64,000 nt of DNA from Maniola hyperantus (GCF_902806685.2 NC_048563.1:2790001-2854000), one strand, 5' to 3'. Shown: positions 22,436 to 33,654, numbered from the stretch's first letter. The notes: a model not told the origin generated them from the sequence alone. Made by a program: numbers and translations.

Positions 22436-22550
22436 AATGCAGGCAGTATTCTTGGCACCATTCCATACGGCCATGATTTGTATAGTAATTAGATAAGGCT
22501 AGCTTTAAGTTTTTGTATTAATTTTTTTTAAATAAATTCAATTTATAAAA
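22436..22550 (+). mobile_element. Family M LINE 3' end
   Basis: 'cggaaatgcaggcagtattc' ... 'atagtaattagataaggct', the same tail as at 8,719. The DIRS element begins immediately after it. Confidence 0.75.
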
Positions 22551-22602
22551 TAAAATAAATGATCAAACGAACTTCCAAGTGAAGTTCGATCATTATTATA
22601 TG

Positions 22603-22752
22603 AGTTGCTTCATTAGAATATATGATTTTAGACACTGTAGTTTCCCTATTTACTTGGTAACCTCGCACAATTTTAAAGATTTATTTTAAAACAATTCAAA
22701 ACGTATTTCCGGCGTACTCGCCCCCACTACGACGCCTCGGCTTTAGCTCATT
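22603..22752. repeat. DIRS left inverted terminal repeat
   Basis: Contains 'ttagacactgtagtttccct' and 'cgtactcgcccccactacga'. The reverse complement is found at 27439-27595 with very few differences. Confidence 0.9.
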
Positions 22753-22828
22753 ATTTTAGAGTATGTAGTGTAACTTGTACAAAACTTTCTATTATTTGGG
22801 ATAAGCCATGCATCGGGGAGGGAGGGAG

Positions 22829-22946
22829 ATCATATATTCTAATGAAGCAACTCATATAATAATGATCGAACTTCACTTGGAAGTTCGTTTGATCATTTAT
22901 TATACATTCGTTGCTTCATTATTCATATATGATTTTAGACACTGTA
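22829..22946. repeat. DIRS internal complementary region
   Basis: Bases 22829-22899 are an exact 71-bp inverse of the outer left end (22557-22627 by alignment, starting taaatgatcaaacgaacttc). Bases 22898-22946 match the inverse of the outer right end (27554-27600). The junction of both ends is what the circular-intermediate model for DIRS elements predicts. Confidence 0.85.
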
Positions 22947-23128
22947 GATGTTAAGAGAAGAAAGTTTTGGAATTAAAAGCATAATTTGTTATTATTATGA
23001 TTTTAGATTTTATGATTAATACACAAATCGGCTTATGTATTTTAATAATTATATGTACCTAGTTCTTATTAATCTAAGTAACTAGTTCACTGTCCTAATC
23101 AATGATATTGATCAAGTCTTATCTTAAT

Positions 23129-23326
23129 TTATTGATACTTGATTACTGATCGGGTGAATTCCCCTTCGTCCAGGATAATTCTGTTGTAGAATTGGGCAAA
23201 AGAGTCAGAGGGGCTAGCCCAGCCTGTGGTCTTGCGAATAGTTCTGATAATGACGTCAGCAGAGCTCGCGGCCGAATACCTACGGCGATGTGTACACCGC
23301 TCTCTGACCGGACTTGTTTCATCCAT
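23129..23326 (-). pseudogene. Tyrosine recombinase C-terminus of the DIRS element
   Basis: The - strand frame encodes 'ADVIIRTIRKTTGWASPSD' followed by SFAQFYNR. This matches the end of the DIRS tyrosine-recombinase core, with the catalytic Tyr in FYNR and a preceding HRRR region. The N-terminal part (leftover arginine box) lies upstream in broken frames up to about 24.2 kb. Confidence 0.75.
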
Positions 23327-25158
23327 CTACCGATGGACTGCGTTATCGCAGCTTTATATTATGATCGCTTCTGTGTTAACAGGAGCGTATTTGTTCTCTC
23401 AGGTCTTATATTTCTAGTTATAGAAATATAATCTGAACTTATCACTAATAAATTTTTTAGTGATAAGTTTTTCTGTATGTATATACTATATATAGTTTTT
23501 TTTTTTTTTTTTTGTATTGACCTGTAAATTTAAATACTAAAAAATCTGAAAGGACACTAGCTGGGCAAATACTTATTTTGTCTAAAGTATGGCAGGCACA
23601 AAACTGGTCGATCTCTACCAGGTGCAGACGTTTCTATGATGTCTGTTATCATTATTTTGGCACCGGTCTCGGAAAACTTGATATTGTCGAGCTTGATAAG
23701 AGGCAGGTACCGAGTGCTAAGGAGACTACAAGTTAATTCGTGGCCTTTTCGAGGATAAGCTCGGTATTAGGGAACCATGTTGAAATAAAGTTTAAAACTA
23801 CTTGTGGATCCCAAGTGCTCGAGTAATTGGATTTTATAGGCCTCGATTTGTATGCACCTTTAAGAGGGCGCTTCACACACTCGTCTCAGCCGATGTTATA
23901 AATATAAATGCTGACAAAGCAGAACGGTGAGGATTTAGACTGCCATACGCACAACTACTATTAGGAATGTAAGTATGATTTTTTCGAGGGCTCGAATACG
24001 TCAATGTTCTATCATTAGCGTAGATGATGCTGGACAAACGCCTTTTCGGATAAAGGTTGCCGCAGAGCCTCGCGACAGCCCGGGTAAGACGCTTGTACAA
24101 GGGATGATGATCTCTGAAACGAGATTGCAAGAGGTGTTTTTGGGATTTATATAGTAGGTACACATCTGAAACTATTAAGTTTTGCAGTAGCTATAACCAC
24201 GGCTGCGAAGGCCAGTGGGGATATACCAGTATACTGCTTTATACTCCCTTGCTTTATCATCAATGATTTTTCTAAGGCATTTAAGTATTAGCGAAAAGTT
24301 AGTCAGGATTTGTTTTTCATGGAATACCTCTGGAACACTTCGCATCGTCAGGTGATGCGAATAAGTCTATCTCTGGTTGGCCAAAATATTGTTGATATCA
24401 TGGAGAATCTATCATGGATAATCTGGATTGATTACTCTGGAAGCGGCGTCGTCCGCGTCGTCGCGGTTTTCTTTGATGTTCACATATTTACGATGCGAAT
24501 ATCCAAAGTCCGCATTGTTCACCCCATTTTCAAAGTAAGTACTCTAGCTAAATCGTGTAGGTGGGGATATTGTATGCCCCCCATACGGTTCATATAGTTA
24601 CCTATGCGTAGTAATAATGCACAGTCGGTTACATTGCTAGCAAACGACCTCAAGCCTAGAAGAGCGGCCATTAGTTCCAAATAATTAATATGGTTCGCTT
24701 TTTCTGTGGCTTTCCATCTGCCACTAACTTGGTTCTTTTCACATACAGCCCCTAGCCTATTCTAGACGCGTCGGAATAGGTCTCGAGTTTGAAGTTAGGT
24801 TGTCATATAAAGTTGGATGTAGTATCAATATTTAAAATCTACCAATTTAGATCATCTAATATAACGTTCGACAGATTGATTTTTGCCTCATAATTACCAT
24901 ATTTAAGCAGGGCTAGGTATTTTTGCCGCTCTAAGATCTTAGTATACATCCATGTATACTTAGCTACTGGACAAGCTGCAACTAAAACTCGATAAGACGG
25001 GTAAATTCATGAATAGAACTCTTGGCTGTCAGTTTAGTAAACTTGTGACCAACTCTGCAATTTTACAACGCTTATCGGCGGAAAGATACATGCTTATAAG
25101 ACATTTAGTGTCCTATACGAATCCTAGGAACTTGAAGGATTGTCGCGGAGTTCAATAA

Positions 25159-25896
25159 TTACAGACAATGCAATATCTTTAACGTTTCGTTAACATTATC
25201 TAAGCACTGCTTACTTGTTTCGCTGATACACAGAATGTCATCTAAGTAACATACCGACTGAAAGCCCCGATTTCTTAGATATGCCAACACTTCCCTCATG
25301 ATCTTAGTAAACCTACGTGGGGCCACTGATAAGCCAAACGGAAGGCCATTAAAGCCGTACGTAAATATTTTGGATGAATAATACGAGGCCGAAAACAAAA
25401 TCTTAAGTAAGTACTTGCGGTCAGAAGGCCGGACAGGTAGGTACGAAGAAAGAATATGCATCTTTAAGATAGATGGTAGCTAGGTACCCATCACGTGGAA
25501 TTAATTTACATGCAGTTCGGTAATCCTCCATTTTGAAATGCTCGTTACTAAACGTTTGTTATCGTTAGGTTTTGGAGTAAGAAATAGGTAGGTACCTATC
25601 TTGGATATGAATTGATCTTTTGTCCTTTTGCACTCCGATATAGCTCCTAGTGCAATTAATTTATTAATTGTTTCAAGCATTTTGTAAGTTTTCCGAATGT
25701 GAAGAACTATTTTGAGGTAGGTACCTATTATAGACTGGTTTTCTACAGTTCTAAATGGTATAGTATAGCCATGTTTAACCCAATCTAGTACAACACTATT
25801 ATTAGTTATTTTTAACCAACAATCATAAAAATGGGTAAGACGACCTGTATGTACATGTGCTAGTGATGATTCTGCGTTGGGGCAGGGGGCTTCCAC
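25159..25896 (-). pseudogene. Reverse transcriptase of the DIRS element (broken)
   Basis: Two - strand pieces. 25,896-25,501 covers the RT N-terminus (NKLIALGAISECK...). 25,461-25,159 holds FNGLPFGLSVAPRRFTKIM and the active-site box SVCYLDDIL. They are split by stops and a frame change near 25,480. The YLDD motif and the GFNGLPFGLS segment are typical of DIRS/Ngaro RTs. Confidence 0.85.
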
Positions 25897-26277
25897 TGAG
25901 TCGCAGCTCGCTGCGGCTGCTGCGCTGACGCTGTGTAAGGGCGGCGAACACCTAAGGTCGTTGGCCTCCTGCGGTGGTCTCCGCGCCCCTCCCCCCCTGC
26001 TCGCCGGGTACTGAGGCGGCGCATAGTTTTCCCGGTAGGAAGTTGCTCGAGAGCTGGACGGCTGTGTTTTTTTTTTTTTTTTGTTTTTTGGTTTAGCAGG
26101 TCTTTTGATGAAAAGACCCTGCTTCTCGATAGCTTTTGCAGCCCTTATCTTCTCAGATAAAGTTGAGCCAAAAGTTAATCATCTCGCTTGGATTCGCTTA
26201 TTATATTGTATAAAAACGATTTATCTAAACTGGAACTTATCAGTCTTATTCTACTTTGAGTTGCTAAATGATGTGAA

Positions 26278-26619
26278 TCAATTAGCAACCTGCATCTGCT
26301 GAGATGTTTTGTTGTCGCTCTTTAAGAGCAAATCAATACCCCTGTTGAAGGCAGTGATTCCTGCACTCAGCTGTTGCTGCGTTCCGGACCATGTCCAGTA
26401 TCGCGGCTTTGCGTTTAGTTTAGGCGCCTGCCGGAGCCTATAGTTGTCTGGGATTAGGCATACCTTTCCGTAGTAAGGGAAGCCACAATTTTGATAAATT
26501 GTCGTGAATTTTTCTCTGTAGTCTGGTGAGTCGGACGTAGACTCCCCGAGGGCATCCAGTATTTCTGGGCCCAAATTTGGCAAATCACTAGTGAAGGTCA
26601 GGCCCAGCCACGCCCTCAT
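26278..26619 (-). pseudogene. Gag-like fragment of the DIRS element
   Basis: The - strand frame contains 'DNYRLRQAPKLNAKPRY' and a following Gln/Ser-rich helix. This resembles the conserved Gag segment of DIRS elements, in which 'APKLN' precedes a helical region. Upstream sequence (26.0-26.28 kb) and an Arg/Pro-rich stretch (25.9-26.05 kb) bridge to RT. Confidence 0.6.
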
Positions 26620-26860
26620 TTTAGTCGGCGCTATCGTTAGATACCGGCCCCGCCTATAGTGTGATTTCTGGAGCAGCTACTGCTGACTCGGGATCGTGTC
26701 ACAGTTGTGTCCATGATCTCTGTTATCTTAGATTACAATTTTGTAATTTTATTTATGAAAATAAATACTTGAGGGTAGATCGAAAAACGGAAAATACTTT
26801 GAAAAAGACTTTTCCTGATCGCAGAGGAACGTTACATCTATTTTAGATTGTACGTATGTT

Positions 26861-27281
26861 CTGCTTAGGTCATCGTTGGAGACTCGCAGTCAACCCCGAT
26901 GCCTTACCCGTTTTATAATAAGTGGGTATCTTGTTTTGGGATATGTCAAAGTTATTGACTCGCAGTCAATCCCAGTGCATTCCAAAACTTATGTCTGCTT
27001 AGGTCATCGTTGGAGACTCGCAGTCAACCCCGATGCCTCATTGGTCGTACCCGTTTTATAATAAGTGGGTATCTTGTTTTGGGATATGTCAAAGTTATTG
27101 ACTCGCAGTCAATCCCAGTGCATTCCAAAACTTATGTCTGCTTAGGTCATCGTTGGAGACTCGCAGTCAACCCCGATGCCTCATTGGTCGTACCCGTTTT
27201 ATAATAAGTGGGTATCTTGTTTTGGGATATGTCAAAGTTATTGACTCGCAGTCAATCCCAGTGCATTCCAAAACTTATGTT
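26861..27281. repeat. Three tandem 143-bp repeats in the DIRS 5' region
   Basis: Units start 'ctgcttaggtcatcgttgga' at 26861, 26995 and 27138. The first lacks 9 bp ('tcattggtcg' area). Each holds two 'gactcgcagtcaa' palindromic words. Confidence 0.9.
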
Positions 27282-27438
27282 CACTTTCACTTCACTAAAA
27301 GGCACTTTAAAGAAACACTTTACTAACCTTATTCGTTTCTTCTTATTTTTCTTGCGTATTTCTCAATTTGAGACTGCGCACTTCTTTTCGGCATGGTGCT
27401 CGGAAGGCGCGTGCGATAGTTACCGCGCACAAAAAAGG

Positions 27439-27600
27439 AATGAGCTAAAGCCGAGGCGTCGTAGTGGGGGCGAGTACGCCGGAAATACGTTTTGAATTGT
27501 TTTAAAATAAATCTTTAAAATTGTGCGAGGTTACCAAGTAAATAGGGAAACTACAGTGTCTAAAATCATATATGAATAATGAAGCAACGAATGTATAATT
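27439..27600. repeat. DIRS right inverted terminal repeat
   Basis: Inverse of 22603-22752, then the distinct outer end 'gaagcaacgaatgtataat'. Confidence 0.9.
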
Positions 27601-27689
27601 ATAGCCAAGTGTCACTTGGGACGATGTAAGGATTCTAACAATACCCCATACATTCAAATCCGTTGAAGAATTTAGAAGTTATGTTGGAA

Positions 27690-27910
27690 TATAAAAGGAA
27701 AAGTTGACTGACTGACTGATCTATCAATGCACAGTTTAAACTAATTGACGGATCGAGCTGAAATGTGACATGCAGATAGCTTTTATGACGTAAACATCCG
27801 CTAAAAAAGGAACTTTGCAAATTCAACCTCCAAAGGGGTGAATTAGCAGTTGAAATTTGTGTAAAAAAATTAAATTTGTTGATATGTGTGCGGACGAAGT
27901 CGCGGGCTCA
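27690..27910 (-). repeat. Family B repeat
   Basis: Reverse copy from 'aaaaggaaaagttgactgac' to 'gcggacgaagtcgcgggctc'. A SINE F-like tail remnant follows to about 28,010. Confidence 0.8.
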
Positions 27911-28017
27911 TGGCCGCAACTTCGCCGCATGACCTGCTAAAACCCGGGATCTTTGGCTGCATCATCACTTGCCGCCAGGTCTGATTGCAGCCAAGCGCTA
28001 GTCTATAAATAAAAAAT

Positions 28018-28488
28018 AAAAAAACCGGCCAAGTGCGAGTCAGGCTCGCGCAATGAGGGTTCCGTACTACACTCGTATTTTTTCGACATTTTGCAGGATA
28101 ATTCAAAAACTATGATACATAAAAATAAATAAAAATCTGTTTTAGAAGGCACAGGTGAAGACCTTTCATATGATGCCCCACTTGATATAGTTATCTTACT
28201 TAGAAAATTGAAAATACTAATTAATTAGTTCATGACCACAATTTAATTTTTTTTGTGATCTAACTCTAAATTCACGGTTTTCAGATTTTTCGCCAAATGT
28301 CAGCTATAAGACCTACCTACCTGCCAAATTTCATGATTCTAGGTCAACGGGAAGTACCCTGTAGGTTTATTGACATACAGACGGACAGACAGACAGATAG
28401 ACAGACGGACAGATAGACAGACAGACAGACAGACAACAAAGTGATCCTATAAGGGTTCCGTTTTTCTTTTTGAGGTACGGAACCCTAA
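28018..28488 (+). repeat. Family A repeat with long (GACA)n tract
   Basis: Full copy; the microsatellite segment is expanded to about 60 bp (28,374-28,434). Confidence 0.85.
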
Positions 28489-28496
28489 AAAATATC

Positions 28497-28780
28497 TTTT
28501 CTTTGGCTAGTCGTGTATAAAAACCAGTCGCCGTTATGTAAGTACTTACTTACTTAAATAAAGTTTACTTTGTATTGTTATCAAGAGAGAGGTCGCGAAG
28601 CCGCTCCACTTCGTTCAGCCGGTGTGCGCTACTCCTAAGTTGTCATCGCTCTCGGTTTCATTCAACAGCGCAGGGTATTGTGTACAATTTGTTTATTGCC
28701 GCGATCAATTGGTGTCAAATGGTACTAGCTCAACAAATTGATACCTACTTCTATTCTATACTAGCCATGGCCGTGATAGC
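28497..28780 (+). other. LTR-like or unclassified stretch
   Basis: Contains tataaaa at about 28,517 and aataaa at about 28,556 some 40 bp apart, as in compact LTR promoters. A 74-codon frame with Arg/Ser-rich start follows. No RT or partner LTR was found nearby, so the classification is open. Confidence 0.25.
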
Positions 28781-28782
28781 CT

Positions 28783-29082
28783 ATAGGCCTTTCATATGAT
28801 ACCCCACTTGATATAGTTATCTCATTTCGAAAATTGAAAATACTAATTATTAGTTTATGACCACAATTTTTTTTTTGGGTGATGTAACCACAAATTCACG
28901 GGTTTCAGATTTTTCCCCGAATGTCAGCTATAAGACCTACCTACCTGCCAAATTTCATGATTCTAGGTCAACGGGAAGTACCCTGTAGGTTTCTTGACAG
29001 ACCGACAGACAGATAGACAGACAGACAACAAAGTGATCCTATAAGGGTTCCGTTTTTCCTTTTGAGGTACGGAACCCTAAAA
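28783..29082 (+). repeat. Family A 3' two-thirds
   Basis: Starts 'cctttcatatgatacccc' and ends 'ggtacggaaccctaaaa'. Confidence 0.85.
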
Positions 29083-29104
29083 AAGTCGGGAGCTCGATTA
29101 TAGG

Positions 29105-29304
29105 CACAGGCCCAGTGCGGATTGACAGACTTCACACACCTTTGAGAACATTATGAAGAACTCTCAGGCATGCAGGTTTCCTCACGACGATTTCCTTCAC
29201 CGTTAAAGCGAGTGATATTTAATTGCTTAAAATGCACAGAACTCCAAAAAGTTAGGGGTGCGTGCCCGGGATCGAACCCCCGACCTCCGATTAGAAGGCG
29301 GACG
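29105..29304 (-). mobile_element. SINE family D
   Basis: Body 'gaacattatgaagaactctc' and tRNA-like head 'ggatcgaacccccgacctcc'. It is truncated where MITE G abuts. Confidence 0.8.
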
Positions 29305-29412
29305 ACAGGTCGAGATGGCAATCGGGGTATGAGGCGGGGGGACGCCCCGAATACCTACAGCGCAGAACGCATGTGTGTGGGGTATCCCCACCTAGACCTG
29401 TCACGGATTATA
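29305..29412. mobile_element. MITE family G
   Basis: 'acaggtcgagatggcaatcg' at the left with a GC-rich centre and 'acctgtcacggattata' at the right. Confidence 0.75.
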
Positions 29413-29911
29413 GCAACATTTTCCAAAATTATATAACAAATATCTTTATAATTATTCTAACAGGTGAAAGTTAGTTTAAGGTAAATAATGATGGAGCTCT
29501 GACCTTCCGGCCCTCTGCTCTGGCCCTATTAATTATATGACACTACTATCTGATGCCCGCGACTTCGTCCGCGTGGATCTAGGTTTTTAAAAATCCCGTG
29601 GGAACTCTTTGATTTTCCGGGGTATAAAGTTGCCTATGTCACTCTCCAGGTCTTTATCTATACCCATGCAAAAAATCACGTCAATCCGTTGCACCGTTGC
29701 GACGTGATTGAAAGACAAACCAACAAACCAATGAACCAACAAACAAACACACTTTCGCATTTATAATAAGGCATACTTATTTTCCAAAATTATATAACAA
29801 AAATATCTTAATAATTATTCTAACATTTAGGTGAAAGGTAGTTTAAGGTAAATAATGATGGAGCTCTGACCACCGGCCCTCTGCTCTGGCCCTATTAATT
29901 ATACGACACTA
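29412..29911 (+). repeat. 135-bp direct duplication flanking a family C copy
   Basis: The segments 29412-29546 and 29777-29911 both contain 'attttccaaaattatataac', 'aggtaaataatgatggagct' and 'ctctgctctggccctattaa'. A family C copy (29550-29770) lies between them. Confidence 0.85.
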
Positions 29912-30020
29912 TTGTATAACATAAGTCTACGACCACACTGACGACATTTTCTATTATACCTAACTATTTTGCCAATCTGAAGTCTCATCTAACAAATCGT
30001 AATTTAAAAGTAATAAAAAA

Positions 30021-30120
30021 CACGATTGCCCTGCCAAAAACACGATTGCCCTGCCAAAAACACGATTGCCCTGCCAAAAACACGATTGCCCTGCCAAAAA
30101 CACGATTGCCCTGCCAAAAA
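30021..30120. repeat. 20-bp minisatellite, five perfect units
   Basis: The unit cacgattgccctgccaaaaa is repeated five times without variation or spacers. Confidence 0.98.
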
Positions 30121-30149
30121 GCCACAGATTAACTTAATCTGTGCAAAAA

Positions 30150-30670
30150 ACGACGTATATGGTCACCACGGTCTTGCTTGTGCCAAAAGTGCCGGTCGTT
30201 TTTCCCGTCATGCTTCCTTGAACGGAGTCATACGTAGGTCTCCTGTCACGGCTAATGTGTCTGCAGTATTGCAACCAAATGGTTTGGCACGTAGCGATGG
30301 CAAGAGACCAGACGGTATGACTCTTGTCCCGTGGAAGCAAGGTATACGTCGCTTGTGTGGGATGCCACGTGTGTGGATACACTGGCGCTGTCACACGTAC
30401 AGGCGACCTCCGTTGCGGCCGGAGCGGCGGCTACTAAGGCAGAAAGGGCCAAGAGGCGCAAATATGAGAATATAGAAAATAGTTTCATATTTGTGCCTTT
30501 TTTGGGTGGAGACCATGGGTTCGTGGGGCGAGGATGCTAGATTCTTTTTTAAGGACCTTTCATCCCGTCTCGCGGAATCCACGGGGGACCGGAGGGCTGG
30601 CAGTTTTCAGCATATTAGTCTGGCCATTCAACGAGCTGGGCACCCTGCCTCGTTGCGGTCGTTTAGATGA
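30150..30670 (+). pseudogene. Non-LTR retrotransposon polyprotein C-terminal fragment
   Basis: Across shifting + frames it encodes LARSDGKRPDGMTLVPW, VWDATCVDTLALSHVQAT, KAERAKRRKYENIEN and then SWGEDAR / STGDRRAGSF / ISLAIQRAG. This is the conserved tail region of lepidopteran LINE polyproteins, related to the family M ends. Several frameshifts show it is dead. Confidence 0.8.
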
Positions 30671-31156
30671 TATTTTCGATCTGTAGTTTTTACGTTCAAT
30701 TGTTTAGATTCGTATTAGCAATTGACTTTCTTTAAAATTTCGTCAAATTTAAGAAAAAAAAACATACAATAATAAACAAATTTTAAAACTAAAATGTAAA
30801 CAAAATCACAATAAGTAAAGTGAGAATGGCGCCCTACAACCGCCATATTGAACCGTTTTCTTATTCCTGCTCATTCTCCTCTCAAAATGAGAATGGCCTA
30901 AGTCAACCACGCTGAAATGTAAATATAGATTTTTATACCAGAAAACCAAAAGAGTTTTTCCGGAATTTTCTACAGAAAGGCAATGAGAATCGACGTCGAA
31001 TTTTTGACGGTCAGATCCTCTGCCATTAAAACCCGTTAGATCAAGTTCACATAATAAATCATTAATGTGGCTTACGGTTAATCACTTCTCACAAGCGAGT
31101 CAAATGCTGCATTCTTCGTCCAAGTGGCCAAACAAGTTTCTAAATTACTTACATAA
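30671..31156. other. Intronic stretch with no recognised gene
   Basis: AT-rich with A tracts at about 30,755-30,790. No coding signature or clear repeat was recognised. Confidence 0.4.
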
Positions 31157-31448
31157 TGGTACTGATTCTGAGCACAACCTAATTTTAGAGTTTTCGCATC
31201 CTCTTCTTACTAATGTAATATGAAAAGGACAGACGCAGTTTGCCAGTTTTAAATTTAATTTTTTGATGGTAAACCCCGTGATTTTAACGCACAGTCGCGA
31301 GCCCACTGTTAAAATTTGAAGCGTGCACTAAAATTTAATCTTTAAATGTAATGTTCCTGTTCTGTCCCTTTTTAGCATTGTTTAAAAAGAAAAGGATGCA
31401 GATACTCTAAATTTAGTATAGAGAAAGACAACGGAATCGGTGCCAATA
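31157..31448. mobile_element. MITE family K
   Basis: Imperfect inverted ends ('ggtactgattctgagc' and 'gaatcggtgccaata'). The second copy at 59,063-59,357 is in the opposite orientation, sharing 'ggatgcagatactctaaatt' and 'gcgcgctaaaatc'-type words. Confidence 0.75.
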
Positions 31449-31562
31449 GATATTAAATATAATATAATATGTATTACATAAGGGACCTAAATAAATATTG
31501 GTTGTGCATACAATGGGTCTTACTCCTTTGTATACAATCTAAGTCAAACTCATATAACTTTA

Positions 31563-31670
31563 ACTAGCTGATGTTGGTGACTTCGTCCGCTTGGATTCGG
31601 GTTTTAATAATCCCTTGGAAACACTTTGATTTTCCGAAATAAAAGTAGCCAAGTATACTCTTTCTTACAA
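31563..31670 (+). repeat. Family C 5' fragment
   Basis: 'ctagctgatgttggtgactt' ... 'gattttccgaaataaaagta'. Confidence 0.7.
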
Positions 31671-31683
31671 TCTAATGATATAA

Positions 31684-32030
31684 ATGACACGATATCACTG
31701 GCAACACGCACTGTTCGAAGACGTTGGTCTGCAAGCACTGAGGAGTTTTGGACAAGAAGACATCTCGAAGCTTCCTGAACGCTGCCCAACCGAGTTGGAT
31801 TCAGCGGCTGACCTCTTTCTCGTTTCTTCATACAAAATTGCAATCTGTGAATTGTCCGTGCGTCGGACGTGCCTAGGACGTGGCAAAGCTCAGGCTAGGC
31901 ACGGTCTAGCATAAATCATCCCTAACTCGGAAAAGTTAGGGGTGTTCCCAGGATCAAACTCTGGACTCCCCTGAATAGAAGGCCAAGGCGACGTTTAAAC
32001 CACTAGGCAATCGTCGCTTTTGAACATGCA
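31684..32030. mobile_element. RTE fragment followed by a SINE D-like head
   Basis: 'cactgttcgaagacgttggt' matches RTE pieces near 44,690. The stretch 31,930-32,025 ('aggatcaaactctggactcc', 'aaaccactaggcaatcg') is a degenerate reverse tRNA-like SINE head. Confidence 0.5.
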
Positions 32031-32169
32031 CATGTCTAAATAGTTGTAATGATTGCGTAGCATCCCAAATGCAAGATCATTGTTATGCTAAGATCAAGCA
32101 AAGGTCAAATGTAAAAATCGCTAGGTTGCACAACAAATACCTACCTATGTTTTAGACTCAGAATTTAAG

Positions 32170-32285
32170 ACTGATAAGAAAACTCAGAGTCACTCAGCGG
32201 GCGATGGAGAGAGCTATGTGCGGAGTTTCTTTCTCTACGTGAAATCAGAAACGAGGAGATCCGTAGGAGAACTAGAGTAACCGAC
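32170..32285 (+). mobile_element. RTE-type LINE fragment
   Basis: Encodes a broken RAMERAM...RNEEIRRRTRVTD-like segment ('gcgatggagagagctatgtg', 'gaggagatccgtaggagaac'). Confidence 0.7.
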
Positions 32286-32452
32286 ATAGCTTATGCTCGC
32301 GACTTCGTCCGCTTGGACTATACAATTTTCAAGAACCCCTATTTTACTCCCTTAGGGGTTGAATTTTCAAAAATCCTTTCTTAGCGGATGCCTACTCATA
32401 ATAGCTTTATACATGCCAAATTTCAGCCCGATCCGTCCAGTAGTTTAAGTCG
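32286..32452 (+). repeat. Family B 5' portion
   Basis: 'agcttatgctcgcgacttcg' ... 'cccgatccgtccagtagttt', ending before the microsatellite. Confidence 0.8.
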
Positions 32453-32559
32453 ATGTTATGACGATGCAAAAATCTCTACCGAGCTAAACCAATTTGGCAA
32501 AATATCAAAATTAAAACACTTGTAAAACCTATTGATATTGGTTTCTGATATCTGCAATC

Positions 32560-32730
32560 CAGAAGCCTCAATAGCTCAACCGGTATGGGAGTGGACTGAA
32601 AACCGAAAGGTCGACGGTTCAAACCCCGCCCGTTGCACTATTGTCGTACCTACTCCTAGCACAAGCTTGACGCTTAATTGGAGAGGAAAGGGGAATATAA
32701 GTCATTTAACATGGCTAATATTCTTTTAAA
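32560..32730 (+). mobile_element. tRNA-derived SINE (family E)
   Basis: Complete forward copy: 'gcctcaatagctcaaccggt', B-box 'gacggttcaaaccccgcc', tail 'taacatggctaatattcttt'. Confidence 0.85.
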
Positions 32731-32752
32731 AAAAAGGGGATTTATTTATACG

Positions 32753-32914
32753 TATAGTACGCGACAGGTCGAGGTGGCAATCGGGGAGGGGACGCCCGTA
32801 CACCCGCTCAGCCCCCGCCCTAACCCTGTGCGGGCGAGCACGGGTGACGTGCGGGCGTTCGGGGCGTCACCCCCCTCATATACCGATTGCCATCTCGACT
32901 TGTCGCGTACTATA
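32753..32914. mobile_element. MITE family G (longest copy)
   Basis: Inverted ends tatagtacgcgacaggtcga and tcgacttgtcgcgtactata; 162 bp with a very GC-rich centre. Confidence 0.9.
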
Positions 32915-32959
32915 CCACCACGTAAGAAGATCGCAGTCAAGGGCATACTTATTACTTAC

Positions 32960-33140
32960 TAACTGATACCCGCGACTTCGTCCGCGTGGATTTAGGTGTT
33001 TAAAAATCCCGTGGGAGCTCTTTGATTTTCCGGGATAAAAAGTAGCCTATGTCCTTCTCCAGATCTTAAACTATACCCATGCAAAAAATCACGTCGATCC
33101 GTTGCTCAGTTGCGACGTGATTGAAGGACAAACCTTTTGG
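32960..33140 (+). repeat. Family C repeat
   Basis: 'ctgatacccgcgacttcgtc' ... 'gcgacgtgattgaaggacaa'. Confidence 0.85.
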
Positions 33141-33354
33141 AATTTGGAGGTCATAAAAACAATGGGTAGGTCGGCGTTACACACGAAAATTTTACGAAAT
33201 ATGGAAACGCAACGGAAAGGAAATACCTACTTTATCGAAAACATACCCGCCCATGGCGAACTAAAAAACCGGTAAAGTGCGAGACGGACTTGCACACGAA
33301 GGGTTCCGTAGTCCGTACCTTCGTACAAGAAATAACACTTTTAATTTATTTTTA

Positions 33355-33570
33355 ACTAGCTGATGCCCGCGACTTCGCCCGCGTGGATTTACGTTTTTCA
33401 AAATACCGCGGGAACTCTTTGATTTCCCGGAATAAAAAGTAGCCTATGTGTTAATCCAGAGTATAATCTATGCTCATTCCAAATTTCAGCCAAATCCGTT
33501 CAGTAGTTTTTGCGTGAAGGAGTAACAAACACACACACACACAAACTTTCGCCTTTATAATATTAGTCAA
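33355..33570 (+). repeat. Family C-related repeat with (AC)n
   Basis: 'ctgatgcccgcgacttcgcc' to '(ac)n' and 'tttcgcctttataatatta'. Confidence 0.8.
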
Positions 33571-33654
33571 GACTAGCTTAAGCTAGTCCCGACTATTACT
33601 GCATCCCGCGGGCATGCATAATTATGCATGCTCGCGACCTCGTCACACCGATGC

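Larger units (their letters stand above)
22556..27600 (-). mobile_element. DIRS-type tyrosine-recombinase retroelement (decayed)
   Basis: A ~5.0-kb element bounded by inverted repeats: 22603-22752 is inverse to 27439-27595. Next to the left one is an internal complementary region (22829-22946) that joins sequence complementary to the two outer ends, the hallmark of DIRS-1-like elements. On the - strand the order is Gag-like, RT and tyrosine recombinase. All frames are broken by stops and shifts, so it is inactive. No target duplication was seen, as expected for YR elements. Confidence 0.85.

Noticed and set aside
25900..26050. GC-rich stretch with possible CpG-island promoter character
   Set aside because: It encodes the Arg/Pro-rich linker between Gag and RT of the DIRS element on the - strand, which explains its composition.
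30021..30120. Regular 20-bp repeats that could suggest a CRISPR-like array
   Set aside because: Units are contiguous with no unique spacers, which makes it a minisatellite. The genome is eukaryotic.
31684..31914. 76-codon + frame with apparently ordinary composition
   Set aside because: Its sequence matches RTE fragments near 44.7 kb in inverse orientation, so it is repeat-derived.
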